A DNA stretch of 64,000 nt from UBA7960 sp964624065 (GTDB lineage Bacteria; Bacteroidota; Bacteroidia; Bacteroidales; UBA7960): positions 52,928 to 116,927 of the forward strand of contig CAZUWF010000004.1 of the NCBI GenBank assembly GCA_964624065.1. Direction: 5' to 3'. Shown piece after piece: positions 35,708 to 45,403 of this stretch (the stretch's first letter is position 1; every line of letters starts with the position of its first letter). The position numbers were made by a program, and so were the translations under genes. The notes beneath the pieces are model-generated. The model ran no database searches, had not been told where the DNA came from, and saw nothing but the letters and a program-made list of their open reading frames with translations.

Positions 35708-35711
35708 CTCT

Positions 35712-35763
35712 AAAGCCTTGATAATCGTTAAGATTGTCAAGGCTTGTTCTTTTTCTTTCTTTA
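35712..35763 (+). terminator. Terminator of tRNA-fMet
   Basis: A 14-bp stem (AAGCCTTGATAATC with GATTGTCAAGGCTT, one G-T pair) and a 5-base loop, then a T-rich tail, beginning 6 bases after the tRNA. Confidence 0.85.
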
Positions 35764-35926
35764 AAAAAAATCTTAGCCCAATGGTTTTTTGCATTTCCCA
35801 AAACTTGATTTCACAATTGAAAACAAAAACTATGTATCCGAGTGATGCTATTAGGGGTACAATTTCCGGTCAAAATTCCCCTTAAAAAGAAATATCCGAT
35901 TTATTTTCTATTTTTAAAAAAGATAT

Positions 35927-35934
35927 TACTTTTG
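35927..35934 (+). promoter_or_regulatory. -7 promoter element of gcvH
   Basis: TACTTTTG, matching TAnnTTTG, 36 bases before the ATG at 35971. It argues against the longer open frame that begins at 35842. Confidence 0.55.
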
Positions 35935-35970
35935 ACCACCATTATCAATAACATTTTAAAAAACATTTTT

Positions 35971-36351
35971 ATGAAATTTCCAGAAGGCTTGCTTTACACC
36001 AAAGACCACGAATGGGTAAAGATCGAAGGTGATGTTGCCATCGTTGGCATTACAGATTTCGCACAAAAGGAACTCGGTGACATTGTTTACGTTGAAGTCG
36101 ACACCATTGGCGAAAGCCTTGATAAGGAGGAGACTTTCGGAACCATTGAAGCCGTAAAAACCGTTTCGGACCTTTATATGCCACTTTCGGGGGAAGTTCT
36201 TGAATTCAACGAAGAGCTGGAGTCCGCCCCAGATGTTATAAACAAGGACCCATATGGCAAAGGGTGGATTGTTAAGATAAAGTTGTCTGATCCCGGAGAG
36301 ACTGAAAGTCTTTTGAGGGTTGAGGAATACAAGAACCTTGTTGGTGCCTAA
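35971..36351 (+). CDS. gcvH: Glycine cleavage system H protein
   Basis: Lipoyl-carrier protein that shuttles the aminomethyl group between GcvP, GcvT and the lipoamide dehydrogenase. The 126-residue protein starts MKFPEGLLYTKDHEW, typical of H proteins. The lipoylated residue is Lys63 in TIEAVKTVSDL. An open frame extends 43 codons upstream, but those residues are unlike any H protein and the promoter lies inside it, so ATG 35971 is the start. The vanZ-like gene follows after 29 bases. Confidence 0.97.
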   Translation: MKFPEGLLYTKDHEWVKIEGDVAIVGITDFAQKELGDIVYVEVDTIGESLDKEETFGTIEAVKTVSDLYMPLSGEVLEFNEELESAPDVINKDPYGKGWIVKIKLSDPGETESLLRVEEYKNLVGA

Positions 36352-36380
36352 TTTATTAATCAGGGAGGTAAACAAAAGGA

Positions 36381-36770
36381 ATGGCCTACAGGTATTTTGT
36401 TCCGGCGTTTTTATGGACGTTGGTAATTATAGTTCTCATTAGCCTACCAGTTGGCAGCCTCCCAACTGTGTTTTTAAAAGGAATACAAAGCCTCGATAAA
36501 TTTAGCCACTTTTTGTTATTCGCGGTGCTTGGCTGGTTGCTTGCCTTTGCCTTCTTCAAGCAAAAGAGCAGTGATTTTATCGTGAAAAACCGGTTCTTGC
36601 TTGCAATTGCAATTGGGTTCTTCATTGGGGTAACCACCGAATTTTACCAGCATTTTTGCACTTCAACCAGGTTGGGCGAGGTACTTGATGTTGCAGCAAA
36701 CTTTTTTGGAACGATTTTTGGTGCTTACATTTTTGGGCTACTACGGCCAAAGTTTGAAAAAATTGGGTAA
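36381..36770 (+). CDS. VanZ family membrane protein
   Basis: A 129-residue inner-membrane protein with four helices in the VanZ arrangement. The conserved DKFSHFLLFAVLGWLL segment (about residues 39-54) and the TEFYQHFCTSTRLGEVLDVAAN-type loop before the last helix identify the family. VanZ of the vancomycin cluster gives low-level teicoplanin resistance, but most family members, including those placed after gcvH in Bacteroidota, have unknown roles. Probably co-transcribed with gcvH. Confidence 0.85.
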   Translation: MAYRYFVPAFLWTLVIIVLISLPVGSLPTVFLKGIQSLDKFSHFLLFAVLGWLLAFAFFKQKSSDFIVKNRFLLAIAIGFFIGVTTEFYQHFCTSTRLGEVLDVAANFFGTIFGAYIFGLLRPKFEKIG

Positions 36771-36877
36771 AATTGTTTTAAAAAACCTTGTTCAATTGAT
36801 ATTATTTATAATTTAGCGGCCACATTTTAGGTACAAACCCATTAAAACCTTCCGCAGCCGCAAAAAAACTTACAAAA

Positions 36878-37558
36878 ATGGAAGCTAAGAAAACGAAAAA
36901 AGCCGATCTCGAGAACAAAAGAAGCATATTTCTGATGGCTGGCATTGCCTTTGCTCTGTTTGTAACTCTCGTTGCCTTCAAGCACAAGCAATATGAAAGA
37001 TCATTAATGGACCTAGGGGATATTCAGGTTGAGCAGATCGAGGAAGAACAAACCGAAATCACTCGCCAAGATGACCCGCCGCCGCCACCACCACCAGAGC
37101 CTTCTCAGGAATTAATCATTGTGGACGACCAGGTTGAAATTGAGGAAGAACGAATTATAGACGTTGAAGCAACCGTTCAAACTGTGGTCAGGGAGGCAGC
37201 TCCAAGGGTAGTTGTTGTGGTGGAAGAAGAGGTTGAAGAAAGGAAGATTTTCCAGATTGTTGAGGAGCAACCAGAGTTTCCAGGTGGAGAAGAAGCAAGG
37301 CTTAGGTTCTTGCGGGACAATATGAACTATCCGATGATGGCTCGCGAGGCCGGGGTGCAGGGAACGGTTTTTGTAACATTCGTTGTTGAGCGCGACGGCT
37401 CCATAACCGACGTGCAGATAATCCGTGGAATTGGAGGGGGATGCGACGAGGAAGCTGTTAGAGTAGCAAGGATGATGCCTCGCTGGAAACCCGGAAAGCA
37501 AAGGAACAGGCCAGTAAGAACCCAGTTCAGGATGCCAATACGCTTCGCCCTTCAATAA
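36878..37558 (+). CDS. tonB: Energy transducer TonB
   Basis: Periplasm-spanning protein that transmits proton-motive force to TonB-dependent outer-membrane receptors. One N-terminal membrane anchor (about 17-35), a proline stretch (PPPPPPPEPS, about 68-77) and a Glu/Val-rich extended linker lead to the C-terminal TonB fold. That fold carries PEFPGGEEARLRFLRDN and YPMMAREAGVQGTVFV. At 226 residues it is typical. No exbB/exbD neighbours lie here. A hairpin terminator follows directly. Confidence 0.93.
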   Translation: MEAKKTKKADLENKRSIFLMAGIAFALFVTLVAFKHKQYERSLMDLGDIQVEQIEEEQTEITRQDDPPPPPPPEPSQELIIVDDQVEIEEERIIDVEATVQTVVREAAPRVVVVVEEEVEERKIFQIVEEQPEFPGGEEARLRFLRDNMNYPMMAREAGVQGTVFVTFVVERDGSITDVQIIRGIGGGCDEEAVRVARMMPRWKPGKQRNRPVRTQFRMPIRFALQ

Positions 37559-37581
37559 TTTTTACCAAAAATAAAGTCAAG

Positions 37582-37611
37582 AAAGGTGCTAAAACAATGG
37601 CACCTTTTTTT
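37582..37611 (+). terminator. Terminator after tonB
   Basis: 8-bp stem AAAGGTGC / GCACCTTT with a 10-base loop followed by a T run. Confidence 0.8.
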
Positions 37612-37690
37612 ATGAGGTGCAACAAGGTTTACCACTGCCAGTACTGGCAATCGGGTCTAAAAAATAATGGAGCCAAAATCAAAAAAATGT

Positions 37691-37698
37691 TACCTTTG
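37691..37698 (+). promoter_or_regulatory. -7 promoter element of ppiD
   Basis: TACCTTTG, perfect TAnnTTTG, ends 29 bases before the ATG. Confidence 0.6.
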
Positions 37699-37727
37699 CG
37701 CTCTGATTTCAAAATAATTTAAATATT

Positions 37728-39845
37728 ATGGCAATCTTAGGAAAGATTAGAAGCTACTCTGGCCTGTTAATAGTGATAGTTGGTGTTGCATTGGCGGCAT
37801 TCATCCTTGGTGACCTGTCAGGCCTTGCCCCTGCAAACGACCAACCAGAGGTTGGTAAAATTGGGAAAAACAAAGTAATGTATCTCGACTTCGAAAAGCG
37901 AGTAAATGAGCAGGTGGAGTTTCGCAAAGCCCAAGCGGGCAACCAGAACGTTACCCTTCAAGAACTTGCACAAATACGGCAAGGTACCTGGGAAACCATT
38001 GTAAGGGAAACCTTGATGGAAGACGTATTGAAAAGAAACGGAATTGCCATTAGCACCGAAGAATTGCAACATCTAATACATGGCCCTGAACCACACCGTG
38101 AGATAGTAAGAAATTTTTCCAACCCGCAAACCGGGGAATACGACCCGGCAAGCGTCATCAACTTTCTACAAGGGTTTGATATGGTTGAACCCACAACTCA
38201 AAACCAGTGGCAGAGGCTTATGGACTTCATAGAGGCAGACAGGAGCCAAACCAAGTATTTCAATATGCTTGGCAAGGGTTACTACCTTCCCACAAAGTTG
38301 GCTCTAGCCGATTTTGCCGAGAGAAATGAGGTGGCTACTATTCGTTTCGTTGCAAAAAACATAAGTGAAATTCCAGACCAAGAGGTTCAGGTTTCGGAAC
38401 AAGAAATTGAAAAAGCCTATCAAAAGCACAAGACCTCTTTTGAACGCCCAGCATCGCGCAGCCTACAGTACGTGCTTTTTAATGTTCTTCCAAGCCAGCA
38501 AGACAAGGAAGCAATTCTAAAGGGGCTTTTGGAACTAAAGGATGAATTTGATCAGGCTCAAAATATTGAATCGTACATCAATGCCAATTCCGACATCAGG
38601 TTTAACCCAACACTATTAAGCAGAGATCAACTTTCTCCAGAATTGGAAGCTGAACTTTTTAACGCTCAGATAGGTACAATGTACGGGCCCTACGAAGAGG
38701 ACCAATCTTGGGTGCTGGCAAAACTCGTTGATTCCAGGATGCACCCCGACAGCCTGAAGGCTACTCACCTTCTAGTGGCTTATGCCGGATCAGCTGCATC
38801 AAACCCCAACGTTACACGCACCATAAACCAAGCTCGACAATTGGCCGATAGTCTTTTAACGGTGGTGAGGCGCAACCCTGCTCAGTTCGAAAGCCTTATC
38901 AACCAGTTCTCTGACGACCAGTCAGCCAAATTTAACAAGGGCGACCTTGGTTGGTTTAAAGAAACAGCCATGGTTCCCGGATTTTCGAAGGCAGTGGTCG
39001 AAGCCGGAGTAAACACTTTCACCTTTGCCGAAACCGAATTCGGTTTTCATGTAATTAAGGTAACCGGTAAGGGTGGCTCATCAAAAAAGGTTCAAGTTGC
39101 CAAGCTTGCACGCAACATTACACACACCAACCAGACTTTTCAGGAAGTTTTCGGGCAGGCAAGTGAATTTGTTAATAACCTAAAAGAAGCAGCAGGATTC
39201 GAAGACCTTGCTAATGAAAAAGGACTTGCCGTTCGCGAGTATGATGTTCAAGAAAACACTTTTACGTTTCCTGGAATAGAAAATCCCAGAGAAATAGTTC
39301 GTTGGGCTTTTGATCCGAAAACAAATGTTGGAACCAACTCTCAGCTTTTTGATTTGGATAATCGATTCGTGGTTGCCACGGTCATCAAAAAAACAGAAAA
39401 GGGCATTCCTCCTCTCGACCAAATTTTGCAAGAAATCACAAATCTTGCAATTAAGGACAAGAAACTCGATGTTTGGGAATCAAAGTTCAAAACCGCTCTT
39501 GCGGCAGGCTCCCTTGACGCCATTGCCGACAAGCTCCAACTTGAAGTTTCAGACACCCTTCAAACAAGGTTTAACGCCCAACAAATACCCGGAATCGGAT
39601 CCGAACCAAAAGTGGTTGGGGTAGTTTTTGGAATTAAGCCAGGGACAATATCTGCACCAATAAAGGGGAACAACGTAGTGGCCGTAGTTGAAAAGATAAG
39701 TGTGGAGAAAGTTGAAACCCCTCAAGAAATTGAGGCAATTAAAAAGCAGGCAAGGACCTTTTTCGCCCCAATGGCTCAAACCGGTGCATTCAACGCAATT
39801 AGGAAAGGTACAAAAATTATCGACAACACCAACCAATATTTCTAA
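37728..39845 (+). CDS. ppiD: Peptidyl-prolyl isomerase PpiD (SurA N-domain / parvulin)
   Basis: Membrane-anchored periplasmic chaperone of 705 residues. A single N-terminal membrane helix (about 12-30) is followed by a SurA-like helical N-domain (about 40-200). A parvulin rotamase domain (about 340-450, with LKATHLLVAYAG, FNKGDLGWFKETAMVPGF and TEFGFHVIKV) and a C-terminal helical region complete it. The architecture is that of PpiD proteins near the Sec translocon, which help outer-membrane and periplasmic proteins fold. Monocistronic, with a clear promoter and terminator. Confidence 0.92.
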   Translation: MAILGKIRSYSGLLIVIVGVALAAFILGDLSGLAPANDQPEVGKIGKNKVMYLDFEKRVNEQVEFRKAQAGNQNVTLQELAQIRQGTWETIVRETLMEDVLKRNGIAISTEELQHLIHGPEPHREIVRNFSNPQTGEYDPASVINFLQGFDMVEPTTQNQWQRLMDFIEADRSQTKYFNMLGKGYYLPTKLALADFAERNEVATIRFVAKNISEIPDQEVQVSEQEIEKAYQKHKTSFERPASRSLQYVLFNVLPSQQDKEAILKGLLELKDEFDQAQNIESYINANSDIRFNPTLLSRDQLSPELEAELFNAQIGTMYGPYEEDQSWVLAKLVDSRMHPDSLKATHLLVAYAGSAASNPNVTRTINQARQLADSLLTVVRRNPAQFESLINQFSDDQSAKFNKGDLGWFKETAMVPGFSKAVVEAGVNTFTFAETEFGFHVIKVTGKGGSSKKVQVAKLARNITHTNQTFQEVFGQASEFVNNLKEAAGFEDLANEKGLAVREYDVQENTFTFPGIENPREIVRWAFDPKTNVGTNSQLFDLDNRFVVATVIKKTEKGIPPLDQILQEITNLAIKDKKLDVWESKFKTALAAGSLDAIADKLQLEVSDTLQTRFNAQQIPGIGSEPKVVGVVFGIKPGTISAPIKGNNVVAVVEKISVEKVETPQEIEAIKKQARTFFAPMAQTGAFNAIRKGTKIIDNTNQYF

Positions 39846-39874
39846 GAAGGGATAGCCCCTCCCAATAATTTTAA

Positions 39875-39899
39875 GACCACCCTTGGGTGGTTTTTTTTT
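39875..39899 (+). terminator. Terminator after ppiD
   Basis: Short GC-rich hairpin ACCACCC / GGGTGGT with a very small loop followed by nine T. Confidence 0.8.
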
Positions 39900-40111
39900 G
39901 ACAAAAACCACCCCCCATTCATGCAGTCCTTTTTGGTTTTACTTGCCATATTCTTTTGAAACCTATTTAGGCAAATTTCATTTTATTGCTACAAAACGGA
40001 AGTGCCGCTTTTGCCTAACTGATTGGCTGCAGGATTTGATGTTTTTTGATGGTGATTATCGCCCATTTTAAGATTTCAAGAAAAAAAACAAAAACTATAA
40101 ACTTTTTACAC

Positions 40112-40119
40112 TACCTTTG
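40112..40119 (+). promoter_or_regulatory. -7 promoter element of the RNA helicase gene
   Basis: TACCTTTG, perfect match, 120 bases upstream of the ATG, leaving a leader of about 110 bases. Confidence 0.6.
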
Positions 40120-40239
40120 CGCCCCGAAATAATGGGCTTGTTCCTTTTCCAAAGAAAAATTCAACTTCATAGACTTTCAGCACTTTAATATTTTTCCTCC
40201 GGCTATAAACCGGCAGTACTTTACTTCATCAATAGTTCA

Positions 40240-41964
40240 ATGACAAATTTTCATGATTCGACCCTGGATGGCAACATCATTCAGGCAATTGAAGAGATGG
40301 GTTTCAAGATTCCCACCCCCATCCAATTAAAAACCATACCCGGAATTTTACAATCAGACCGCGATATAATTGCACTTGCCCAAACGGGTACAGGCAAGAC
40401 CGCTGCATTTGGTTTGCCTATTATTCATATGATAGACACTGCCTATTCCGAAACACAGGCAATCATACTTTGCCCCACCAGAGAACTTTGCGTGCAAATA
40501 TGCAAGGACCTCAATCAGTACTCCAAGTACAAAGAGGGACTTACTACACTTCCGATTTACGGTGGAGCCAACATCGAAACCCAAATTAAGGCCCTGAGAA
40601 AAGGTGTTCACGTGGTGGTTGGAACACCAGGAAGAACACTCGATCTCTTGCGCAGAAAAATACTGAAAATTAGCAATGTGAGCTGGCTGGTACTTGACGA
40701 AGCCGACGAAATGCTCAATATGGGTTTCAAGGAAGACCTTGACAGCATAATGTCTGAAACTCCAGAGGAGAAGCAAACCCTTTTGTTTTCGGCCACCATG
40801 TCGACCGAGATAGAGTCAATTGCCCGTAGGTTTATGCACGACCCAGAGGTAATAACCGTTGGCAAGAAAAACAGCGGTGCCGAAAACGTTTCCCACAATT
40901 ATTACGTGGTGCAGGCCAAGCACCGCTACGATGCCCTTAAGCGAATTGTTGACATAAATCCAAGCATTTACGGTATCGTTTTTTGCAGAACCCGGCATGA
41001 GACAAAGGAAATTGCCGACAAACTTATGGCCGATGGTTACAACGCCGACGCACTCCACGGCGACCTTTCGCAAGCACAACGCGACTTGGTAATGGGCCGT
41101 TTCAGAAGCGGAATACTCCAAATACTTGTCGCCACTGACGTGGCTGCACGCGGGCTTGATGTTAACAACCTGACCCATGTAATCAACTACAACCTCCCCG
41201 ACGAACTCGAGGCATACATACACCGAAGCGGTAGGACCGGAAGGGCCGATAAAACCGGAACCTCAATAGCAATAATTCATTCCAAGGAAAAACATAAGAT
41301 CAAGAACCTCGAAAAACTCATCGGAAAGCAAATGCACAGAAAACAGGTGCCGATGGGAAGGGAAATCTGCCAGGTTCAACTATTGAATCTCGTGGAAAAG
41401 ATTGAGCAGGTGGAAGTGAGGGAAAGTCAAATGGCCGACCTTATGCCAGAAATCCACAAGAAATTTAGCCATTTGAGCAAAGAAGAGGTGGTAAACCTTT
41501 TCGTTTCGGCTGAGTTCAACAGATTCCTCGATTTCTACAAGAATGCCCCCGATCTAAACATTGAACCCGACTACGACCACGAAAAATCCAACCCTAAGGC
41601 ATCCGGTCGCCACTCGAGAGAAGACAGATTTAATAGAGAAAGAAATGGGAGGAACCAATATTCTGACAGGAGAACCCCAGCCGGATACTCAAAGTTTTAC
41701 ATAAATCTGGGAACAAAGGCAAAGCTGAACCCCCTCAAGCTGATTTCCCTGATAAAGGAGCAAACTCAAAGGCGCAATATAGACATAGGTAAGATAGAAA
41801 TAGAAAGAAACTTCTCGTTCTTCGAAACAGATAGCCGCTACAACCGCGAGTTGGAAAGCTCCTTTAAGGGGTTGTATTTCGACAACAAACCAATAGTTGT
41901 AGACTTTAGGAGCAACTTCGAAAAAGCATCCCCGTCATCTCGAAATCAGAAATCGAGGGGCTAA
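40240..41964 (+). CDS. DEAD-box RNA helicase with DbpA RNA-binding domain
   Basis: ATP-dependent RNA helicase of 574 residues for ribosome assembly or RNA remodelling in the cold. RecA domain 1: AQTGTGKT (48-55), PTREL (79-83), DEAD (153-156), SAT (184-186). RecA domain 2: DVAARGLD and HRSGRTGR (from His328). After a charged linker (about 445-485), the last 75 residues form a DbpA-like RNA-recognition domain (YINLGTKAKLNPLKLISLI). This matches the DeaD/CsdA-DbpA group common in Bacteroidota; the exact orthologue name is uncertain. Its long leader is compatible with cold-shock control. Confidence 0.93.
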   Translation: MTNFHDSTLDGNIIQAIEEMGFKIPTPIQLKTIPGILQSDRDIIALAQTGTGKTAAFGLPIIHMIDTAYSETQAIILCPTRELCVQICKDLNQYSKYKEGLTTLPIYGGANIETQIKALRKGVHVVVGTPGRTLDLLRRKILKISNVSWLVLDEADEMLNMGFKEDLDSIMSETPEEKQTLLFSATMSTEIESIARRFMHDPEVITVGKKNSGAENVSHNYYVVQAKHRYDALKRIVDINPSIYGIVFCRTRHETKEIADKLMADGYNADALHGDLSQAQRDLVMGRFRSGILQILVATDVAARGLDVNNLTHVINYNLPDELEAYIHRSGRTGRADKTGTSIAIIHSKEKHKIKNLEKLIGKQMHRKQVPMGREICQVQLLNLVEKIEQVEVRESQMADLMPEIHKKFSHLSKEEVVNLFVSAEFNRFLDFYKNAPDLNIEPDYDHEKSNPKASGRHSREDRFNRERNGRNQYSDRRTPAGYSKFYINLGTKAKLNPLKLISLIKEQTQRRNIDIGKIEIERNFSFFETDSRYNRELESSFKGLYFDNKPIVVDFRSNFEKASPSSRNQKSRG

Positions 41965-42023
41965 AAAACTAATACGGAGCATCGAAACGAAAGTCATTCG
42001 AGCCCTTTCGAATAACCGGTAAC

Positions 42024-43205
42024 CTACCGGGGGGTTATGAACCTTTTCACCACAGGAACCCTTTTCCACGCATCGCCAAAAGCGTAGGGAACCGATTTAA
42101 TTGCAGAGAGAAGAACCAGTGGGAAAAACCCGGGGTGGAAGTTTTGTGGGATAATAGGCCACAACACAAGTAACGACAAGTTTAGCACGAAAACCACCTT
42201 GAAAAAATGCCTTGGTATTCCGATGGGAAACAAAAGGTAAGATTTGTGAATGAAGTAAACATGGAAGGGGATTGCCCACATTAGGTTCAAGTTTAGTTTT
42301 GTGGCTGTGTGGTCAGAGGCGAACCACAAGAACAAAATAATAATACCCACCAGCCCGAGTGCAGTGAAAAAAACCTTGTCGAAAATTCGAGCGATGCGTA
42401 CCTTTGCAAGCGAAATCAATCCCAGGAAAAAAATCGCCCAACAAATCAACACCGGCATCACCAGCGAAGTGTTTCTCGGCGGGTTGGTTTGCGGTAACAG
42501 AATTCTAGATTTAACAACCAATGGTCGGCCATCTGAGTGTCGGGCAGATTCAAAGCTACCGTACATGTGGTCAGGTAAGAACATCTTCTCCCATTTGGTT
42601 GTTGGCCGGTGTGCAGGAAGGCCCAACACAAGGTCAATTCCAAACCTAGCCCACGGGTTGGGCTCTAGGTATGGTTCAATTAATTGACGAAAAGTGTGGT
42701 TTGGTTCAGTCAACGAGCCGGCGCTCCAGTCAATGGAGAGCAACTTGTCGGCGAAATCGCGAATTCGTGTGGCGCAGTTGTCAAGAAAGAAATCGTACAG
42801 GTAAAATTGGTTTTCTGGTTTGCGGTTCCAAAGCAAGAAACTATAAATCCTGTGCATCTCATCAGTAGTAATGTTCAGGACCTGCTCCGCCATACCGCGC
42901 CCTTCCATTGAGTACTCTAACAAAAAAGCGTGTAGATTGGTAACCTCAAGCTTGTAGTTTAGTTTGCCCATCACAAAGTTGAGGTAGAAGTTTTTCGAAT
43001 CGAAATCAAAGGTGCCGTAATTGTAAACCTCGTCAATGTGGTTGACCGGATCGTGAACCCAAACCGCACTGTGACCAAAGGCCGAATATAGCTCTTGACC
43101 TGGGCTGGCCGTCAGCAGAGAAATTTTTGCTTCACCCGACAATCCTGACGAAAAACCAAGCAAGCTGGCAAAAACGAAAATCAATGCACCCCACAAGCCC
43201 CTCAT
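42024..43205 (-). CDS. DUF4105 domain-containing membrane protein
   Basis: Bacteroidota-type protein of 393 residues: a signal peptide, a soluble DUF4105 domain, then about four to five C-terminal membrane helices. Conserved pieces are LLTASPGQELYSAFGHSA (His/Ser motif) and FLDNCATRIRDF (Asn-Cys), suggestive of a cysteine hydrolase-like site as in NlpC/P60-related families. That is inference; the function is unknown. The frame is open a further 25 codons upstream, but the -7 promoter element lies within that extension, so ATG 43205 (MRGLWGALIF) is chosen. Confidence 0.85.
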   Translation of the reverse strand: MRGLWGALIFVFASLLGFSSGLSGEAKISLLTASPGQELYSAFGHSAVWVHDPVNHIDEVYNYGTFDFDSKNFYLNFVMGKLNYKLEVTNLHAFLLEYSMEGRGMAEQVLNITTDEMHRIYSFLLWNRKPENQFYLYDFFLDNCATRIRDFADKLLSIDWSAGSLTEPNHTFRQLIEPYLEPNPWARFGIDLVLGLPAHRPTTKWEKMFLPDHMYGSFESARHSDGRPLVVKSRILLPQTNPPRNTSLVMPVLICWAIFFLGLISLAKVRIARIFDKVFFTALGLVGIIILFLWFASDHTATKLNLNLMWAIPFHVYFIHKSYLLFPIGIPRHFFKVVFVLNLSLLVLWPIIPQNFHPGFFPLVLLSAIKSVPYAFGDAWKRVPVVKRFITPR

Positions 43206-43217
43206 TTCAACCGCCCG

Positions 43218-43225
43218 CAAATTTA
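43218..43225 (-). promoter_or_regulatory. -7 promoter element deciding the DUF4105 start
   Basis: Minus strand TAAATTTG, matching TAnnTTTG, 12 bases upstream of the chosen ATG and inside the longer open frame. Confidence 0.55.
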
Positions 43226-43368
43226 TAAAACCCGTAAAACCGGCATCAAGCATATTGTACTTTTTTCGAACAAACTTCAATCACAAAACTACTCACCCCA
43301 AAACCCACCAACAATCGGGCAAAAATAAAAAATTTTAAGATAGAACTCTCTCGTTTTCAAATTTTTTC

Positions 43369-43376
43369 TATCTTTG
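43369..43376 (+). promoter_or_regulatory. -7 promoter element of the rplM operon
   Basis: TATCTTTG, matching TAnnTTTG, about 220 bases before the rplM ATG. Confidence 0.6.
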
Positions 43377-43383
43377 CACCCTC

Positions 43384-43597
43384 AAATTTGACCCGTTTAG
43401 TTATCAATATACCCCGGATAACAAGTTTATTTACAATAATTTGTGATTTGAACTTGCCGGGTACCAGGATTTAATTTGCAATAGTGCCCCTATTTTGGGA
43501 GGGTTTTGTTAGAAAACCACTGTTAATTAACAAGAATTAAGATGCATGACTCCAATTTGGTTAAGTGCATCGAAAAAGTAAAAACCAATTTTTTTAA
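43384..43597 (+). promoter_or_regulatory. Long structured leader of the L13-S9-S2-EF-Ts operon
   Basis: A leader of about 215 bases without a gene. It can form a long hairpin: TACCCCGG (43410-43417) and CAAGTT (43422-43427) pair with AACTTG (43451-43456) and CCGGGTA (43457-43463), leaving a 4-base bulge. A second hairpin GGTTTT...AAAACC lies at about 43503-43518. In E. coli L13 represses its own operon through the leader, so an autoregulatory element is plausible here, but that is inference. Confidence 0.5.
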
Positions 43598-44053
43598 ATG
43601 AACACATTAAGTTATAAGACCATTTCTGCCAACCAGAATACCGTGAGCAAAGAGTGGGTTTTGGTTGATGCGGAGAATGAAGTTCTAGGTCGTTTGGCCA
43701 GCAAGGTGGCCAAAATGATTAGAGGAAAGCACAAGGTAAATTTTACCCCGCACGTTGATTGCGGTGATAACGTTATTGTTATCAATGCCGATAAAATCAG
43801 GTTGACAGGCAACAAGTGGGACCAGAAGGAATACGTGAGGCACACCGGGTACCCCGGAGGGCAGCGATTTACAGGTGCCCGCCTTATGATGGAAAAAAAG
43901 CCCATCTCAATGATAGAAATAGCCGTTAAAGGAATGTTGCCGAAGAATCGTCTCGGTAGGGCAATCTTCAAAAACCTCCATGTATTTGCTGGAGACCAGC
44001 ATCCACACCAGGCACAGCAACCAAAACCAATCAACCTTAACTCAATTAAGTAA
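43598..44053 (+). CDS. rplM: 50S ribosomal protein L13
   Basis: Early-assembling large-subunit protein, 151 residues. Family motifs WVLVDAENEVLGRLASKVA, the GDNVIVINADKI segment and AVKGMLPKNRLGR are all present. First gene of the rplM-rpsI-rpsB-tsf operon, with rpsI starting 2 bases after its stop. In other bacteria L13 also serves as translational repressor of this operon. Confidence 0.98.
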   Translation: MNTLSYKTISANQNTVSKEWVLVDAENEVLGRLASKVAKMIRGKHKVNFTPHVDCGDNVIVINADKIRLTGNKWDQKEYVRHTGYPGGQRFTGARLMMEKKPISMIEIAVKGMLPKNRLGRAIFKNLHVFAGDQHPHQAQQPKPINLNSIK

Positions 44054-44055
44054 AA

Positions 44056-44442
44056 ATGGAAGTAATCAATAAATCAGGAAGAAGGAAGACTGCTGTGGCC
44101 CGTATTTACCTAATGCCCGGCAACGGAAAAATTACCATCAACAATAGGGAACTTGCTGAGTATTTTCCCGTTGGAACATTACAGTATATTGTAAACCAGC
44201 CCTTTGCCATTACTAGCTGCGAAGGAAAATACGATGTAAAGGTAAACCTCGACGGAGGCGGGTTCAAAGGCCAAGCCGAGGCACTTAGGCTGGCCATAAG
44301 CAAGGCTCTGGTAGAAATAGACGGCGCGTTCCGTCCACCCTTGAAGCAAAAAGGCCTTCTGCGTCGCGATCCCAGGATGGTTGAACGCAAGAAACCAGGA
44401 CAGAAGAAAGCTAGGAAGAGATTCCAGTTCAGTAAACGTTAA
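44056..44442 (+). CDS. rpsI: 30S ribosomal protein S9
   Basis: Small-subunit head protein of 128 residues. It ends in the typical basic tail KKARKRFQFSKR that reaches the P-site tRNA. The NKSGRRKTAVARIYL start and KGLLRRDPRMVERKKPG region are diagnostic. Second gene of the operon. Confidence 0.98.
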   Translation: MEVINKSGRRKTAVARIYLMPGNGKITINNRELAEYFPVGTLQYIVNQPFAITSCEGKYDVKVNLDGGGFKGQAEALRLAISKALVEIDGAFRPPLKQKGLLRRDPRMVERKKPGQKKARKRFQFSKR

Positions 44443-44471
44443 TTTTTTTCAGACAATTTTTTCCAAATATA

Positions 44472-45389
<918 letters not shown>

Positions 45390-45403
45390 AAAACACAGGA
45401 ACA

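Noticed and set aside
35842..35970. 43-codon N-terminal extension of gcvH
   Set aside because: The sequence is unlike any H protein and contains the -7 promoter element; the standard H-protein start is at 35971.
42012..42038. Hairpin CCGGTA/TACCGG near the convergent ends of the helicase and DUF4105 genes
   Set aside because: The stem is short, no T tract follows, and it overlaps the DUF4105 coding end, so I do not call it a terminator.
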